From the NCBI RefSeq assembly GCF_003268775.1, contig NZ_QLSU01000014.1, forward strand, positions 62,001 through 126,000: a stretch of DNA of 64,000 nucleotides, given 5' to 3'. Under the pieces are notes generated by a model that saw only the letters and a program-made list of their open reading frames with translations, searched no databases and was not told where the DNA came from. A program made the position numbers and the translations under genes. Positions 43,276 through 52,542 of this stretch are shown here, piece after piece (within the stretch, counting starts at the first letter, position 1; the number at the start of each line of letters is the position of its first letter). This stretch comes from Paraburkholderia unamae. GTDB lineage: Bacteria > Pseudomonadota > Gammaproteobacteria > Burkholderiales > Burkholderiaceae.

Positions 43276-43306
43276 TTGACTGCATGAGAACGGTATGCCA
43301 GCATAC
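43276..43306 (+). promoter_or_regulatory. Promoter and perfect island operator (12/12) of the transport operon
   Basis: The best copy of the palindrome, GTATGC-CA-GCATAC, is at 43293-43306. A -35 box TTGACT lies at 43276-43281, placing the operator over the expected -10 region, which favours repression. The DUF1302 gene starts 108 bp further on. Confidence 0.8.
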
Positions 43307-43414
43307 GAACACGGTGACGAAAAAGGGTGCCGGTAGTGAAAGAGAAAGGTCCAGGCGGCGCAAGACAGGTCAGCTTCGGGCCACACATAACATACACATG
43401 GAGACGATACGCAA

Positions 43415-45124
43415 ATGGCGGAGGAGACTAGGAGCGAGTTCCACAGATTCTGGCGTGCGGTGCTGGCGCTCAGTGTCGTTACGATTTGCGCGCTGCCGGG
43501 CGTGGCGCGCGCATGGCAGTTCGACACCGGCATTCCGGACCTCACGGTCCAGTGGGACAACACGGTGCGATACAACCTGGGCATTCGCGCCGAGGATTGC
43601 GATCCCAACATTTGCGGCAACGGCAAGGGCGCCGGCGACGTGACCGCGCACCAGTCCGATTCGAAGTTCGCCAAGGCGGGCGATATCGTTCAGAACCGTA
43701 TCGACCTCGTGTCGGAACTCAACGTCATCTACAAGAACGACACCGGCGTTCGGGTGAGCGGCACGGGCTGGTACGACTTCGCGTATGCGGGCGGGCCGTC
43801 GGGCGATCCCTTCTTCCTCTCGCAAGGGATCAACGCGTTTCCGAACAACAAGTACACGAGCTATATCGACCGCTGGAACAACGGGCCTTCCGGGCAACTG
43901 CTCGACGCCTTCGCGTTCACGAAGTTCAACGTCGGCAGCGTGCCGATCAGCGTGAAGCTCGGTCAGCACGAAATCTACTGGGGCGAGTCGCTTTTCTGTT
44001 TCGTGTGCGGCGTGGCGTACAACCAGGGACCGGTCGATATCCGCAAGGCCATGACCGACCCCGGCGCGCAGGCGCAGGAACTGTTCCTCCCGCGCCCGCA
44101 GATCTCGTTCTCCGCCGCGCTTCCTTATAACCTCACGCTGGCGGGCCAATACTTCTTCGACTGGCAGGCGTCGCATCTGCCCGACGGCGGCACCTATTTC
44201 GGTCCGGCGGACTTCTTCACGCTGGGCGGCGGGACGGTGGTGCCGATTCTCGGTGTGCCGACCAACTTCGTGGGCAAGCAGAACCCCGACCACCAGACCG
44301 GCGACTTCGGCATCGCGCTCAAGTGGCACCCGGAGTGGCTCGACGGCACCGCCGGTTTCTACTATCGCGAGTACACGACCACCTTCCCGCAGATGGTGAT
44401 CGACGGCGTGTCGAACGGCGTGCTCAACGTGGGCCTGAACTACAACGCGCCGCGTGAACGGATGTTCGCCTTCAGCTTGTCCAAGCAGATTGCCGGCATC
44501 TCGTTCGGCTCGGACCTGACTTACCGCACCAACGCCGAGCTTTCCGCTTATCCGTTCGCCAACGTGATCCAGCAGAACCTCTCGGGCGCTGACTGGATTC
44601 CGCGCGGCGACGTGTTCACGGCGGTGGCGAACATGGTGGCGTTCGTCGGCAAGACACCGATTTTCGACTCGGCGACGTTCACGGCCGAAGTGAATTACGC
44701 AGGATTGCAGAAGGTGACGCACGACCCGTACAGCCTCTATTACGGTCTTGCGCAGAACTGCGGTTCGGACGGCGTGGCGACGCACCACGGCTGCCCGACC
44801 CGGAACGCAGTGGGCATCGCGGTTCAGTTCATGCCGATCTGGTACGGCGTCGGGCCGGGCATGAACCTCAGCATGCCGCTGTTCGTCGGCGTCGGACTGA
44901 GCGGCAATTCGCCGGTCATGTTCGGCGACAACCAGGGCCAAGGCTCGTACAGCATTGGCTTGAGCCTCGATATCCAGCAGCAGTACACGGTGTCGCTGAA
45001 GTACAACGGCTTCCTTGCCTTGCATAGCAACGACAGCCTCGGCGCCGCCTCGTTCAGCAATTCGAGCCTCGGGAAGTATTGGGACCGCAACTGGGTGTCG
45101 TTGACACTCGAGGGCAAATTCTAG
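43415..45124 (+). CDS. DUF1302 outer-membrane protein
   Basis: 569 residues with a signal peptide (hydrophobic VLALSVVTICALPGVARA, cleavage near ARA-W) and a beta-barrel-like mature part with many aromatic residues and Gly turns. DUF1302 motifs include WDNTVRYNLGIR near the N-terminus, GQHEIYWGESLF and a C-terminal strand ending in Phe (SLTLEGKF), the signal for outer-membrane insertion. These proteins occur with DUF1329 in clusters for hydrophobic substrates and are thought to assist uptake across the outer membrane. It heads the operon DUF1302, DUF1329, YCF48-like, MMPL, 2-oxoacid dehydrogenase. The ribosome-binding site before ATG 43415 is weak. Confidence 0.88.
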   Translation: MAEETRSEFHRFWRAVLALSVVTICALPGVARAWQFDTGIPDLTVQWDNTVRYNLGIRAEDCDPNICGNGKGAGDVTAHQSDSKFAKAGDIVQNRIDLVSELNVIYKNDTGVRVSGTGWYDFAYAGGPSGDPFFLSQGINAFPNNKYTSYIDRWNNGPSGQLLDAFAFTKFNVGSVPISVKLGQHEIYWGESLFCFVCGVAYNQGPVDIRKAMTDPGAQAQELFLPRPQISFSAALPYNLTLAGQYFFDWQASHLPDGGTYFGPADFFTLGGGTVVPILGVPTNFVGKQNPDHQTGDFGIALKWHPEWLDGTAGFYYREYTTTFPQMVIDGVSNGVLNVGLNYNAPRERMFAFSLSKQIAGISFGSDLTYRTNAELSAYPFANVIQQNLSGADWIPRGDVFTAVANMVAFVGKTPIFDSATFTAEVNYAGLQKVTHDPYSLYYGLAQNCGSDGVATHHGCPTRNAVGIAVQFMPIWYGVGPGMNLSMPLFVGVGLSGNSPVMFGDNQGQGSYSIGLSLDIQQQYTVSLKYNGFLALHSNDSLGAASFSNSSLGKYWDRNWVSLTLEGKF

Positions 45125-45144
45125 GCATCATCAGGAGACGCAAC

Positions 45145-46521
45145 ATGATTCGCACCATTCGATTCGTGCCCACCGTACTTGCACTGGCGTTCGCGGGGCA
45201 AGCCTTCGCCGCGGTGAGCGCGGACGACGCAAAGCAGCTGGGCGGCGCCACGCTCACCAGTTTCGGCGCGGAGAAAGCGGCCAGCAAGGACGGCTCGATT
45301 CCGGAGTACGACGGCAAGGGCATCGCGCCGCCGGCCGACTGGGATCCGAAGCAACCGGGCCGCCGTCCGGACCCGTTCCACGAGAAGCCGCTTTTCTCGA
45401 TCAACGCGCAGAACTGGCAGACCTATGCGGACAAGCTGACCGAGCTGCAAAAGGAGATGTTCAAGAAGTACCCGGACTACCGCATGGACGTGTACCCGTC
45501 GCATCGCACGATGGTGTTTCCGAAGTACGTAATCGACAACACCTTGAAGAACGCGACGTCGTGCAAGGCGGTGGACAACGAACTGCGCCTCGACGGTTGC
45601 TATGCGGGCATTCCGTTCCCGCTGCCCAAGACGGGCAAGGAAGTGATGTGGAACCACCTGCTGTTCTACGGCACCCCGACCAACGCCGAAAACCAGCGCA
45701 CGTGGCACGTGCCGCCCAATGGCAGCGCGTATCTCGCCAGCGCCTCGCATGGCTTCGAGGCGTTTCCGATCTACGATCCGAAGCGCACCACGCCGCTTGA
45801 CGGCAAGGACGTCTACTGGCGCGTGCGCCTCGACGACTACGCGCCGGCGCGCGCGAACGGCCAGAAGCTGATCCTCGTGAACGCGGTCGACCAGGTCAAC
45901 ATCGGCCAGCGCGCCTACCAGTATCTGCCGGGCCAGCGGCGTGTGAAGCTCGCGCCGGACCTCGCGTACGACACTCCGTCGCCGACCAACGGCGGCGTCG
46001 GCACGGTGGACGACGCGAAGCTGTTCCTCGGCGCGATGGACCGTTTCGACTTCAAGCTCATCGGCAAGTCGGAGAAGTTCCTCGCCTACAACACCTATGG
46101 CGCGACCGACTACAAGACCTGCCCGGAGGACAAGCTGGTTTCGACCAAGCACTTCCCGAACCCCGACTGCATCCGTTGGGAACTGCACCGCGTGTGGGTG
46201 GTGGACTCGACGCTCAAGCCGCAATTCCGCCATATCTACCATCGACGCACGTTCTATTTCGATGAGGACGGTTACGGCGCGGGCATCCAGGAAGCCTATG
46301 ACGCCTCCGGCAAGCTGTATCGCGGCGCGTTCAACACCTTCTATACGTACTGGGAAAAGGACGGCGGCAACGACGGCTCGGTCGTCAATCTCGACCTGAT
46401 CACCGGCGAGTACGTGATGCAGGGTACGGCGGGCGCACCGGGCGCCGGGTTCTGGCCGGTCGAACCGAAGCCCGATGTGTTCTACAGCCCCGAGGCGCTG
46501 GCCGGGGAAGGGATCAACTAG
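45145..46521 (+). CDS. DUF1329 periplasmic protein
   Basis: 458 residues with a clear signal peptide (MIRTIRFVPTVLALAFAGQAFA). The mature protein is the DUF1329 type: AKQLGGATLTSFGAEKA at the start, GIPFPLPKTGKEVMWNHLL, GQRRVKLAPDLAYDTPS, and RHIYHRRTFYFDEDGYGAG with YDASGKLYRG near the end. Fold relatives are LolB/outer-membrane lipoprotein-sorting-like proteins, consistent with binding lipophilic molecules in the periplasm. CAGGAGACGC supports ATG 45145, 20 bp after the DUF1302 stop. The pair is a recurrent module and here probably moves the island substrate or a precursor. Confidence 0.9.
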   Translation: MIRTIRFVPTVLALAFAGQAFAAVSADDAKQLGGATLTSFGAEKAASKDGSIPEYDGKGIAPPADWDPKQPGRRPDPFHEKPLFSINAQNWQTYADKLTELQKEMFKKYPDYRMDVYPSHRTMVFPKYVIDNTLKNATSCKAVDNELRLDGCYAGIPFPLPKTGKEVMWNHLLFYGTPTNAENQRTWHVPPNGSAYLASASHGFEAFPIYDPKRTTPLDGKDVYWRVRLDDYAPARANGQKLILVNAVDQVNIGQRAYQYLPGQRRVKLAPDLAYDTPSPTNGGVGTVDDAKLFLGAMDRFDFKLIGKSEKFLAYNTYGATDYKTCPEDKLVSTKHFPNPDCIRWELHRVWVVDSTLKPQFRHIYHRRTFYFDEDGYGAGIQEAYDASGKLYRGAFNTFYTYWEKDGGNDGSVVNLDLITGEYVMQGTAGAPGAGFWPVEPKPDVFYSPEALAGEGIN

Positions 46522-46583
46522 CTTCCGGCGGTACGAGTGGGCTCTCGCGAAGTCAGCACACGAATGAGCGTCCGCTCTCTTGC

Positions 46584-46615
46584 CGCGACGGATGGGGCGG
46601 CGCCGCGCCGTCGCG
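46584..46615. other. Intra-operon hairpin
   Basis: CGCGACGG (46584-46591) pairs perfectly with CCGTCGCG (46608-46615) with a 16-base GC-rich loop that can fold further. It lies in the 117-bp gap between DUF1329 and the YCF48-like gene and has no T-run, so an RNA-stabilising or partial-attenuation element is more likely than a terminator. Confidence 0.35.
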
Positions 46616-46638
46616 AGCGACGTACATGAACGAGCGCA

Positions 46639-47805
46639 ATGTTTTGGGCTATGAGGTGCACAGTGCTATTACTTGAGAGTCTTCGCAGCGTTTGCAGGGC
46701 GGCGCGCGGCCGTCACGCGATGTGGGGCAGCGCCGTCGGGGTGTGTGTTGCGGCGCTGCTGGCGGCCGCGCCCGCGCACGCATTCGAGAATCCGGAGCGT
46801 ACGCCCGCGATGTCGAGCACGCTGGCGGCGCGCTCGCCGCTGATCGGCACGGCGCGCGCGGGCAAACGCATTGTCGCGGTGGGCTTGCGCGGGCATATCG
46901 TTTATTCGGATGACGAAGGAAAAAACTGGCGGCAGGCGAGCGTACCGGTTAGCACGGATCTGGTGGCGGTCTCGTTTCCCACGGCGCAGCAGGGCTGGGC
47001 GGTGGGGCACGGCGGGATCGTGATTCACAGCGTGGACGGCGGCGCCACGTGGACCAAGCAGATGGACGGCGAACGCTTCTCCGCGCTGGCGGTGAGCTAC
47101 TACGGCAAGCTTCAGCAGACCAATGCGTCGCCCGAGACGAAGCGCGCGCTGAACCAGGCGCAGACACTCGCGACGGACGGCAGCACGCGCGCCTTGCTCG
47201 ACGTGTATTTCGACAGCGAAACGAGCGGCTTTGTCGTCGGCACCTTCAACCGCATCTATCGCACGGAGGACGGTGGCAACACCTGGACGCCGTGGATGGA
47301 GCGCTCGGGCAATCCGCGCGAACTGCACTTCTATTCGATTCGGGGCGAGAACGGCCGCGTGCTGTTGACAGGCGAACAGGGGATGGTCTGGCAACTCGAC
47401 GCGACGCGCACGCATTTCGAACCGATCCAGACGCCCTATAAGGGCACGCTGTTCGGCTCGGTGCTTTCCGGCGCGGACATCTTCGTGTTCGGCATGCGCG
47501 GCAGCCTGTTTCATAGCGCGGACAGCGGCCGGACCTGGGAGAAGGTCAAGGTGCCGAGCGAGGCGGGCATCACGGGCGGCATGGCGCTCGGGCCGGGCCG
47601 CATGCTGCTCGTCAACCAGGCGGGCACGGTGCTCTATACCGGCGACGACGGCAAAAGTTTCGAGACCGTCAAGCTGCCCCACCCGATGGCCTATTACGGC
47701 GTGGGAGACGCACCGGACGGCAACATCGCGCTCGCGGGTTCGCGCGGCGTGCGGGTGGAGGCATTGCCCGAAGCGGACCGCGCGGCGACACGCGGTGCGA
47801 ATTGA
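46639..47805 (+). CDS. YCF48-like beta-propeller protein, exported
   Basis: Up to 388 residues. After a hydrophobic export segment (AVGVCVAALLAAAPAHA, cleavage before FENPERTP) come several BNR/Asp-box-like repeats: YSDDEGKNW, HSVDGGATW, RTEDGGNTW, HSADSGRTW and YTGDDGKSF. This is the WD40-like YCF48/Hcf136 propeller, here unrelated to photosynthesis. Such proteins travel with DUF1302, DUF1329 and an MMPL transporter and may act as periplasmic assembly or scaffold factors. The start is uncertain: ATG 46639, ATG 46654 and ATG 46720 are all possible, none with a strong ribosome-binding site. The signal segment is complete in each case. Confidence 0.85.
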   Translation: MFWAMRCTVLLLESLRSVCRAARGRHAMWGSAVGVCVAALLAAAPAHAFENPERTPAMSSTLAARSPLIGTARAGKRIVAVGLRGHIVYSDDEGKNWRQASVPVSTDLVAVSFPTAQQGWAVGHGGIVIHSVDGGATWTKQMDGERFSALAVSYYGKLQQTNASPETKRALNQAQTLATDGSTRALLDVYFDSETSGFVVGTFNRIYRTEDGGNTWTPWMERSGNPRELHFYSIRGENGRVLLTGEQGMVWQLDATRTHFEPIQTPYKGTLFGSVLSGADIFVFGMRGSLFHSADSGRTWEKVKVPSEAGITGGMALGPGRMLLVNQAGTVLYTGDDGKSFETVKLPHPMAYYGVGDAPDGNIALAGSRGVRVEALPEADRAATRGAN

Positions 47806-47835
47806 TCGAATCGCGCTAAAGAAGGCATAGACATC

Positions 47836-50289
47836 ATGGTGACAACAGGCAGCGACGAGTCGATGGCGGTCGTTTCGGACCCCAAAGATTTCGACCAGAA
47901 GTCGGGGAATTTGCTGGAGCGGCTCATTTTCAACCACAGAATCTGGGTGGTGGCCGGCTGCATCTTCCTCACTCTGTTTTTCGGATTCCAGTTGCGTGGG
48001 CTGGTCGTGGGCGCGAGCTACGACAAGATGCTGCCGCACGCCCACCCGTACATCAAGAATTTCCTGGAGAACCGTGGGGAGTTGCGCGGCCTCGGCGACA
48101 CGTTTCGCGTGGCTGTGGAGAATCCTCGGGGCGATATCTTCGACCCGGCGTATCTCGACGCGCTCGCGAAGATCAATGACGAAATCTTCCTGCTGCCGGG
48201 CGTGAACCGCGCGTGGATGAAGTCCATCTTCACGCCGGTCGTGCGCTGGACCGAGGTCACCGAAGACGGCTTCGTCGGCGGGCCGGTGTTGCCCGACACG
48301 TTCAACGGGTCGCCCCAGTCGATCGAGCAGTTGCGCATCAACATCGCGCGCGCGGGCGTGGTGGGCAGCCTTGTTTCGAACGATTACCGTTCGAGCATGA
48401 TCATCGTGCCGCTGCTCGGCGACGGCGCCGAAGGCAAGCGCGTGGACTATCACGCGCTGTCGGTCGCGCTCGACGAGATTCGCGCGAAGTACAGCAAGCT
48501 CGGGCCCGACGGCAAGCCGCTCGTGCGCGTGCATGTCATCGGTTTCGCGAAGCTCGTGGGCGATCTGATTCAGGGCCTGGGCGAGGTGATGTACTTCTTC
48601 CTCGCCGCGGCCGCGGTCGCGACGATCATCATCTTTCTGTTCACGCGCTGCGTGCGCAGCACCGTGCTGGTCGTTGCCTGCTCGTTGATCGCCGTGGTCT
48701 GGCAACTCGGCATGGTATCGATGCTCGGGCGCGAACTCGATCCGTTCTCGATCCTCGTGCCGTTCCTCGTGTTCGCGATCGGCGTGTCGCATGGCGCGCA
48801 GAAGATGAACGGCATCATGCACGACGTCGGCCGCGGCACGCACAAGTGGGTGGCGGCGCGCTACACCTATCGGCGTCTGTTCTTCGCGGGCATGACGGCG
48901 CTGCTTGCCGACGCCGTGGGCTTCGCGGTGCTGACCGTAATCGACATTCCCGTGATTCGCGAGCTGGCCCTGACCGCGAGCCTCGGCGTGGGCGTGCTGA
49001 TCTTCACGAACCTCATCCTGCTGCCGGTGCTGCTTTCGTATGTGGGCGTGAGCAGGAAGGCGGCACTGCGCGCGCTCGCGCAGGATCAGGACGAGGCGCG
49101 CGGCAAGGGCATGGGCCGCATCTGGACCGTGCTCGAGCGCTTCACGGAAAAGCGCTGGGCGATCGGCGCGGTCGTGCTGGCCGTGATACTGGGCGGCGTG
49201 GGCTACGTGGGCGGCATGAAGCTGAAGGTGGGCGACCTCGATGCGGGCGCGCCCGAATTGCGGCCCAACTCGCGCTACAACCTCGACAACGCGTTCATCA
49301 CGAGCCACTACGGCATTTCGAGCGACGAACTCGCCGTGATGGTCAAGACGCCCGCCGGTAAATGCGGCACCTTCGAGAACCTCACGGAAGCCGACCGCCT
49401 GGCGTGGACGCTCGCGCAAGTGCCGGGTGTGCAACGCACTACGTCGCTGGCTGACACGATTCGCTCGTACACCATGGGCTCGTTCGACGGCAACCCGAAG
49501 TGGATGACGATCAGCGAGAGTCAGAGCCTGATCGACCCGCAGGTCAATAACGCGGTGGCGTGGAATTCCGAGTACCTGAACGGCGATTGCACGCTGCTGC
49601 CCGTCATCGCCTATCTGTCCGACCACAAGGCCGAGACGCTCGACCGCGTGATCCAGGCGGCGAGCGACTTCGCGGCGCGCCACGACACGAGCGAGCGCAA
49701 GTTCCTGCTCGCCGCGGGCAACGCGGGCGTGGACGCCGCGACGAACATCGTCGTGAACGAGGCGAATCACACGATGCTGCTGTACGTGTACGGCGCGGTG
49801 ATCCTGCTGTGCGCGATCACGTTCCGCAACTGGCGCGCGGTGGTGGTGGCGGTGCTGCCGCTCGCGCTCACGTCGCTGCTGGCCGAAGCCGTGATGGCGG
49901 CGCTCGGCATTGGCGTGAAGGTGGCGACGCTGCCGGTGGTGGCGCTGGGCGTGGGCATCGGCGTTGACTATGCGCTGTATCTGCTGAGCGTGCAGCTCGC
50001 GCAGCAGCGCCTGGGCCTGAGTCTTTCGCAGGCCTACAAGAAAGCGCTGGGATTCACCGGCAAGGTGGTGGGGCTCGTGGGCGTGACGCTCGCGGCGGGC
50101 GTGGTGACGTGGGCATGGTCGCCGATCAAGTTTCAGGCCGACATGGGGATCATGCTGACGTTCATGTTCCTCTGGAACATGGTGGGCGCCCTCGTGCTGA
50201 TTCCGGCGCTCTCGTGGTTCCTGCTGCGCGGCGTTCGGCAAAGACAGACGACGGCGGTCGTTCAACTGGATGGACTGGGAGGACAATGA
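47836..50289 (+). CDS. MMPL/RND-family transporter
   Basis: 817 residues in the HAE3-type RND layout: one TM helix near residue 40, a large periplasmic domain, a block of five to six helices (from EVMYFFLAAAAVATIIIFLF), a second TM/periplasmic domain pair from about residue 440, and a final helix cluster containing VVALGVGIGVDYALYLLS, the Gly/Asp proton-relay motif. FAIGVSHGAQKMNGI is the equivalent in the first half. Members carry lipids, hopanoids or steroids across the inner membrane/periplasm. Co-transcription with the DUF1302/DUF1329/YCF48-like genes suggests one trans-envelope system for the pathway substrate or product. Its stop overlaps the start of the E1-alpha gene. Confidence 0.92.
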   Translation: MVTTGSDESMAVVSDPKDFDQKSGNLLERLIFNHRIWVVAGCIFLTLFFGFQLRGLVVGASYDKMLPHAHPYIKNFLENRGELRGLGDTFRVAVENPRGDIFDPAYLDALAKINDEIFLLPGVNRAWMKSIFTPVVRWTEVTEDGFVGGPVLPDTFNGSPQSIEQLRINIARAGVVGSLVSNDYRSSMIIVPLLGDGAEGKRVDYHALSVALDEIRAKYSKLGPDGKPLVRVHVIGFAKLVGDLIQGLGEVMYFFLAAAAVATIIIFLFTRCVRSTVLVVACSLIAVVWQLGMVSMLGRELDPFSILVPFLVFAIGVSHGAQKMNGIMHDVGRGTHKWVAARYTYRRLFFAGMTALLADAVGFAVLTVIDIPVIRELALTASLGVGVLIFTNLILLPVLLSYVGVSRKAALRALAQDQDEARGKGMGRIWTVLERFTEKRWAIGAVVLAVILGGVGYVGGMKLKVGDLDAGAPELRPNSRYNLDNAFITSHYGISSDELAVMVKTPAGKCGTFENLTEADRLAWTLAQVPGVQRTTSLADTIRSYTMGSFDGNPKWMTISESQSLIDPQVNNAVAWNSEYLNGDCTLLPVIAYLSDHKAETLDRVIQAASDFAARHDTSERKFLLAAGNAGVDAATNIVVNEANHTMLLYVYGAVILLCAITFRNWRAVVVAVLPLALTSLLAEAVMAALGIGVKVATLPVVALGVGIGVDYALYLLSVQLAQQRLGLSLSQAYKKALGFTGKVVGLVGVTLAAGVVTWAWSPIKFQADMGIMLTFMFLWNMVGALVLIPALSWFLLRGVRQRQTTAVVQLDGLGGQ

Positions 50290-51275
50290 TGAATCGACAA
50301 GCGGGACCGGATAGAAAGACGCTGGTGGAGATGTACCGGAAGATGACCTTGATAAAGCAGAACGACGAACGGTTCCGCTCGGTCATCAAATCCGGCAAGC
50401 TCGTCTTGCCGTATTACTCGCCGCGTGGCCAGGAGGTGATCCCCTCGGCGGTTTCGGTGCATCTCACCAACGAAGACTACGTGTGCACGATCTATCGCGG
50501 CATGCACGACATGCTGGCCAAGGGCGTGCCGACGAAGCTGCTGTGGGCGGAATTCGCGGGCAAGGCCACCGGCACCTGCAAAGGCAAGGGCGGCCCGATG
50601 CACATCACGCACCCGGAAAGCGGCGTGATGGTGACCACCGGCATTGTGGGCAGCAGCATGCCCATCGCCAACGGCCTGGCGCTCGCCGCGCAGGTGCGCG
50701 GCGAGTCGCGCGTGAGCGTGGCCTACTTCGGCGACGGCGCGAGCAATATCGGCGCGTTTCATGAAGCGCTCAATCTGGCCGCGGTGTGGAAGCTGCCCGT
50801 GATCTTTGTGTGCCAGAACAATCAGTATGCCGAACATACGAAGTACGAAGTGGGCACGGCAGCCGCGCGCATCGCCGATCGCGCCGTGGCGTATTCGATG
50901 CCGGGCGTGCGCGTGGACGGCAACGATCCCGTCGCCATGTGGAGCGCGGCGCGCGACGCCGTGGCGCGTGCGCGCGCGGGCGAGGGACCGACGCTCATCG
51001 AAGCGATGACTTTCCGCTTTCACGGCCACGTATTCGGTGACGCGGACGGCTATATGGAGCCGAAGGAGAAGGCCGCCGCCATGGAGCGCGATCCGGTGCC
51101 GGCGTTTCGCACGTGGCTCATCGAGCGCGAACATGCCACGGAGCCGGAACTGGCCGCCATCGAAGCGCAGGTCGAGAGCGAGATCAACGAGGCGCTCGAG
51201 TTCGCGATGTCGAGTCCGTATCCCGACGTGGCCGAGCTGAAACGGGACGTCTACGCACAGGAGCTCACAGCATGA
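50289..51275 (+). CDS. 2-oxoacid (acetoin-type) dehydrogenase E1 alpha subunit
   Basis: 328 residues. The thiamine-diphosphate motif runs from YFGDGASNIGAFHEALNLAA to VFVCQNNQYAEHTKY-like residues (IFVCQNNQYA), and the phosphorylation-loop region is MTFRFHGHVFGD. With the beta subunit it would decarboxylate a 2-oxoacid or acetoin-like substrate and pass the acyl group to the lipoyl domain. Similarity is nearest to acetoin dehydrogenase/branched-chain E1 alpha types, not housekeeping PDH (AceE). GGGAGG at 50277-50282 fits ATG 50289, which overlaps the transporter stop; ATG 50286 also exists. It is coupled to E1 beta by a 4-bp overlap. Confidence 0.9.
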   Translation: MNRQAGPDRKTLVEMYRKMTLIKQNDERFRSVIKSGKLVLPYYSPRGQEVIPSAVSVHLTNEDYVCTIYRGMHDMLAKGVPTKLLWAEFAGKATGTCKGKGGPMHITHPESGVMVTTGIVGSSMPIANGLALAAQVRGESRVSVAYFGDGASNIGAFHEALNLAAVWKLPVIFVCQNNQYAEHTKYEVGTAAARIADRAVAYSMPGVRVDGNDPVAMWSAARDAVARARAGEGPTLIEAMTFRFHGHVFGDADGYMEPKEKAAAMERDPVPAFRTWLIEREHATEPELAAIEAQVESEINEALEFAMSSPYPDVAELKRDVYAQELTA

Positions 51276-52264
51276 GCGAGGCAACGAAGAACGTGAATAC
51301 GATCCAGGCGATCAATCTGGCGCTGGATCACGCGCTGGCCGAGGACCCGCGCGTGCTGGTGTTCGGCGAGGACGTGGCCGATCGCGAGGAAGGCGGCGTG
51401 GTGGGGGTGACCAAGGGGCTCTCCACGAAGCACGGCGCGAGCCGCGTGCGCTCGACGCCGATCTCGGAGCAGGCGATCGTGGGCGCGGCCATCGGCGCGT
51501 CGATCGCGGGCATGCGTCCGGTGGCGGAGATCATGCTGATGAACTTCACCGCAGTGGCGATGGACATGATCACCAATCACGCCGCCAAGCTGCGTTTCAT
51601 GTCGGGCGGACAGACCAGCGTGCCGCTCACGATCCGCACCATGACGGGCGCGGGCTTCAGCACGGGCGGCCAGCACTCGGACTTTCTGGAGGCGTGGTTC
51701 GCGCACACGGCGGGGCTCAAGGTCGTCGTGCCCTCTACGCCCGCGGACGCCTATGGCCTCCTGCTCTCCTGCATCGACGATGAGGATCCCTGCATTTTCG
51801 TCGAAAACATGGTGAGCTACTGGACGCCCGGCGAGCCGCCCGTGCCGGGCCGGCGCATTGCGCTCGGCAAGGCCAACATCGTGCGCGAGGGCAGCGACGT
51901 GACCGTGATCGGCTACAGCCGCCAGGTGGCCGACATCAGCGCCGTTGCCGAAAAGTTCGCGAAGGAAGGCGTCAGCGTGGAAGTGATCGATCTGCGCACG
52001 ATCTCGCCGCTCGATACCGAAACCATCCTCAACTCGGTGGCGAAGACGCGCCGCGCCGTGATCGTCCACGAGGCGGTCAAGAACTTCGGCGTGGGCGCCG
52101 AGGTGGCCGCGTGCATTCAGGAAGCACTCTTTGGCCAGCTCAAGGCGCCGGTGCGCCGGGTCGCTTCGGCGTTTTGCCCCGTGCCGTTCGCCAAGCCGCT
52201 GGAGGCCGCGTTCGTTCCTGGGCAGGACCAGATCGAAGCCGCCATTCGTTCGACGCTGGATTGA
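51272..52264 (+). CDS. 2-oxoacid (acetoin-type) dehydrogenase E1 beta subunit
   Basis: 330 residues. The N-terminal TPP-binding domain has VLVFGEDVADREEGGVVGVT, STPISEQAIVGAAIGASIAG and EIMLMNFTAVAMDMI; the C-terminal transketolase domain has DVTVIGYSRQVAD and VEVIDLRTISPLDTETIL. It completes an alpha2beta2 E1. ATG 51272 overlaps the E1 alpha stop (ATGA). The pair, followed by a separate lipoyl protein and an E2 catalytic protein, forms a full decarboxylase/acyltransferase set lacking only E3, which is presumably supplied from elsewhere in the genome. Confidence 0.93.
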   Translation: MSEATKNVNTIQAINLALDHALAEDPRVLVFGEDVADREEGGVVGVTKGLSTKHGASRVRSTPISEQAIVGAAIGASIAGMRPVAEIMLMNFTAVAMDMITNHAAKLRFMSGGQTSVPLTIRTMTGAGFSTGGQHSDFLEAWFAHTAGLKVVVPSTPADAYGLLLSCIDDEDPCIFVENMVSYWTPGEPPVPGRRIALGKANIVREGSDVTVIGYSRQVADISAVAEKFAKEGVSVEVIDLRTISPLDTETILNSVAKTRRAVIVHEAVKNFGVGAEVAACIQEALFGQLKAPVRRVASAFCPVPFAKPLEAAFVPGQDQIEAAIRSTLD

Positions 52265-52290
52265 ATCACTTTATCGACGCAGGGGTTAGT

Positions 52291-52521
52291 GTGACTACAC
52301 AAGTTCTTTTTCCGAAGATCGGCTTCTCGATGGAAGAGGGCACGCTCGCCGAGTGGCTCGCGGCCGACGGCGCGGACGTGGCCGAGGGGCAGCCGCTCTA
52401 CGCGCTGGAAAGCGACAAGTCGGTGCAGGAGATTCCCGCGCCCGCAAGCGGCAAGCTCAAGATACATGGCGCGATCGGCGAGCTTTACAAGGTCGGCGAT
52501 CTGCTGGCCGAAATCGGTTGA
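52291..52521 (+). CDS. Stand-alone lipoyl (biotinyl/lipoyl attachment) domain protein
   Basis: 76 residues, essentially one lipoyl domain. It begins MTTQVLFPKIGFSMEEGTLA; the lipoyl-lysine lies in ALESDKSVQEIPAP, and the domain ends KVGDLLAEIG. It lacks the peripheral-subunit-binding and catalytic domains normally fused in E2. It should carry the acyl-dihydrolipoyl arm between E1 (51272 gene) and the separate E2 catalytic protein. AGGGG 5 bp upstream of the GTG at 52291 fixes the start. This is much smaller than any E2 and too short to be detected as a normal E2. Confidence 0.85.
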   Translation: MTTQVLFPKIGFSMEEGTLAEWLAADGADVAEGQPLYALESDKSVQEIPAPASGKLKIHGAIGELYKVGDLLAEIG

Positions 52522-52542
52522 GCCTCGGAACGGGAGTTCGCA

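Noticed and set aside
46639..47805. Photosystem II assembly function suggested by the YCF48 name
   Set aside because: The organism is not photosynthetic by any sign here; YCF48-like propellers are common in proteobacterial DUF1302/DUF1329/MMPL operons.
46669..50286. Very long open frame on the minus strand (about 1200 codons) opposite the YCF48-like and MMPL genes
   Set aside because: It is Arg/His-rich low-quality sequence produced by the high-GC third-position bias of the genes on the other strand; it has no family motif, and the plus-strand proteins are clear.
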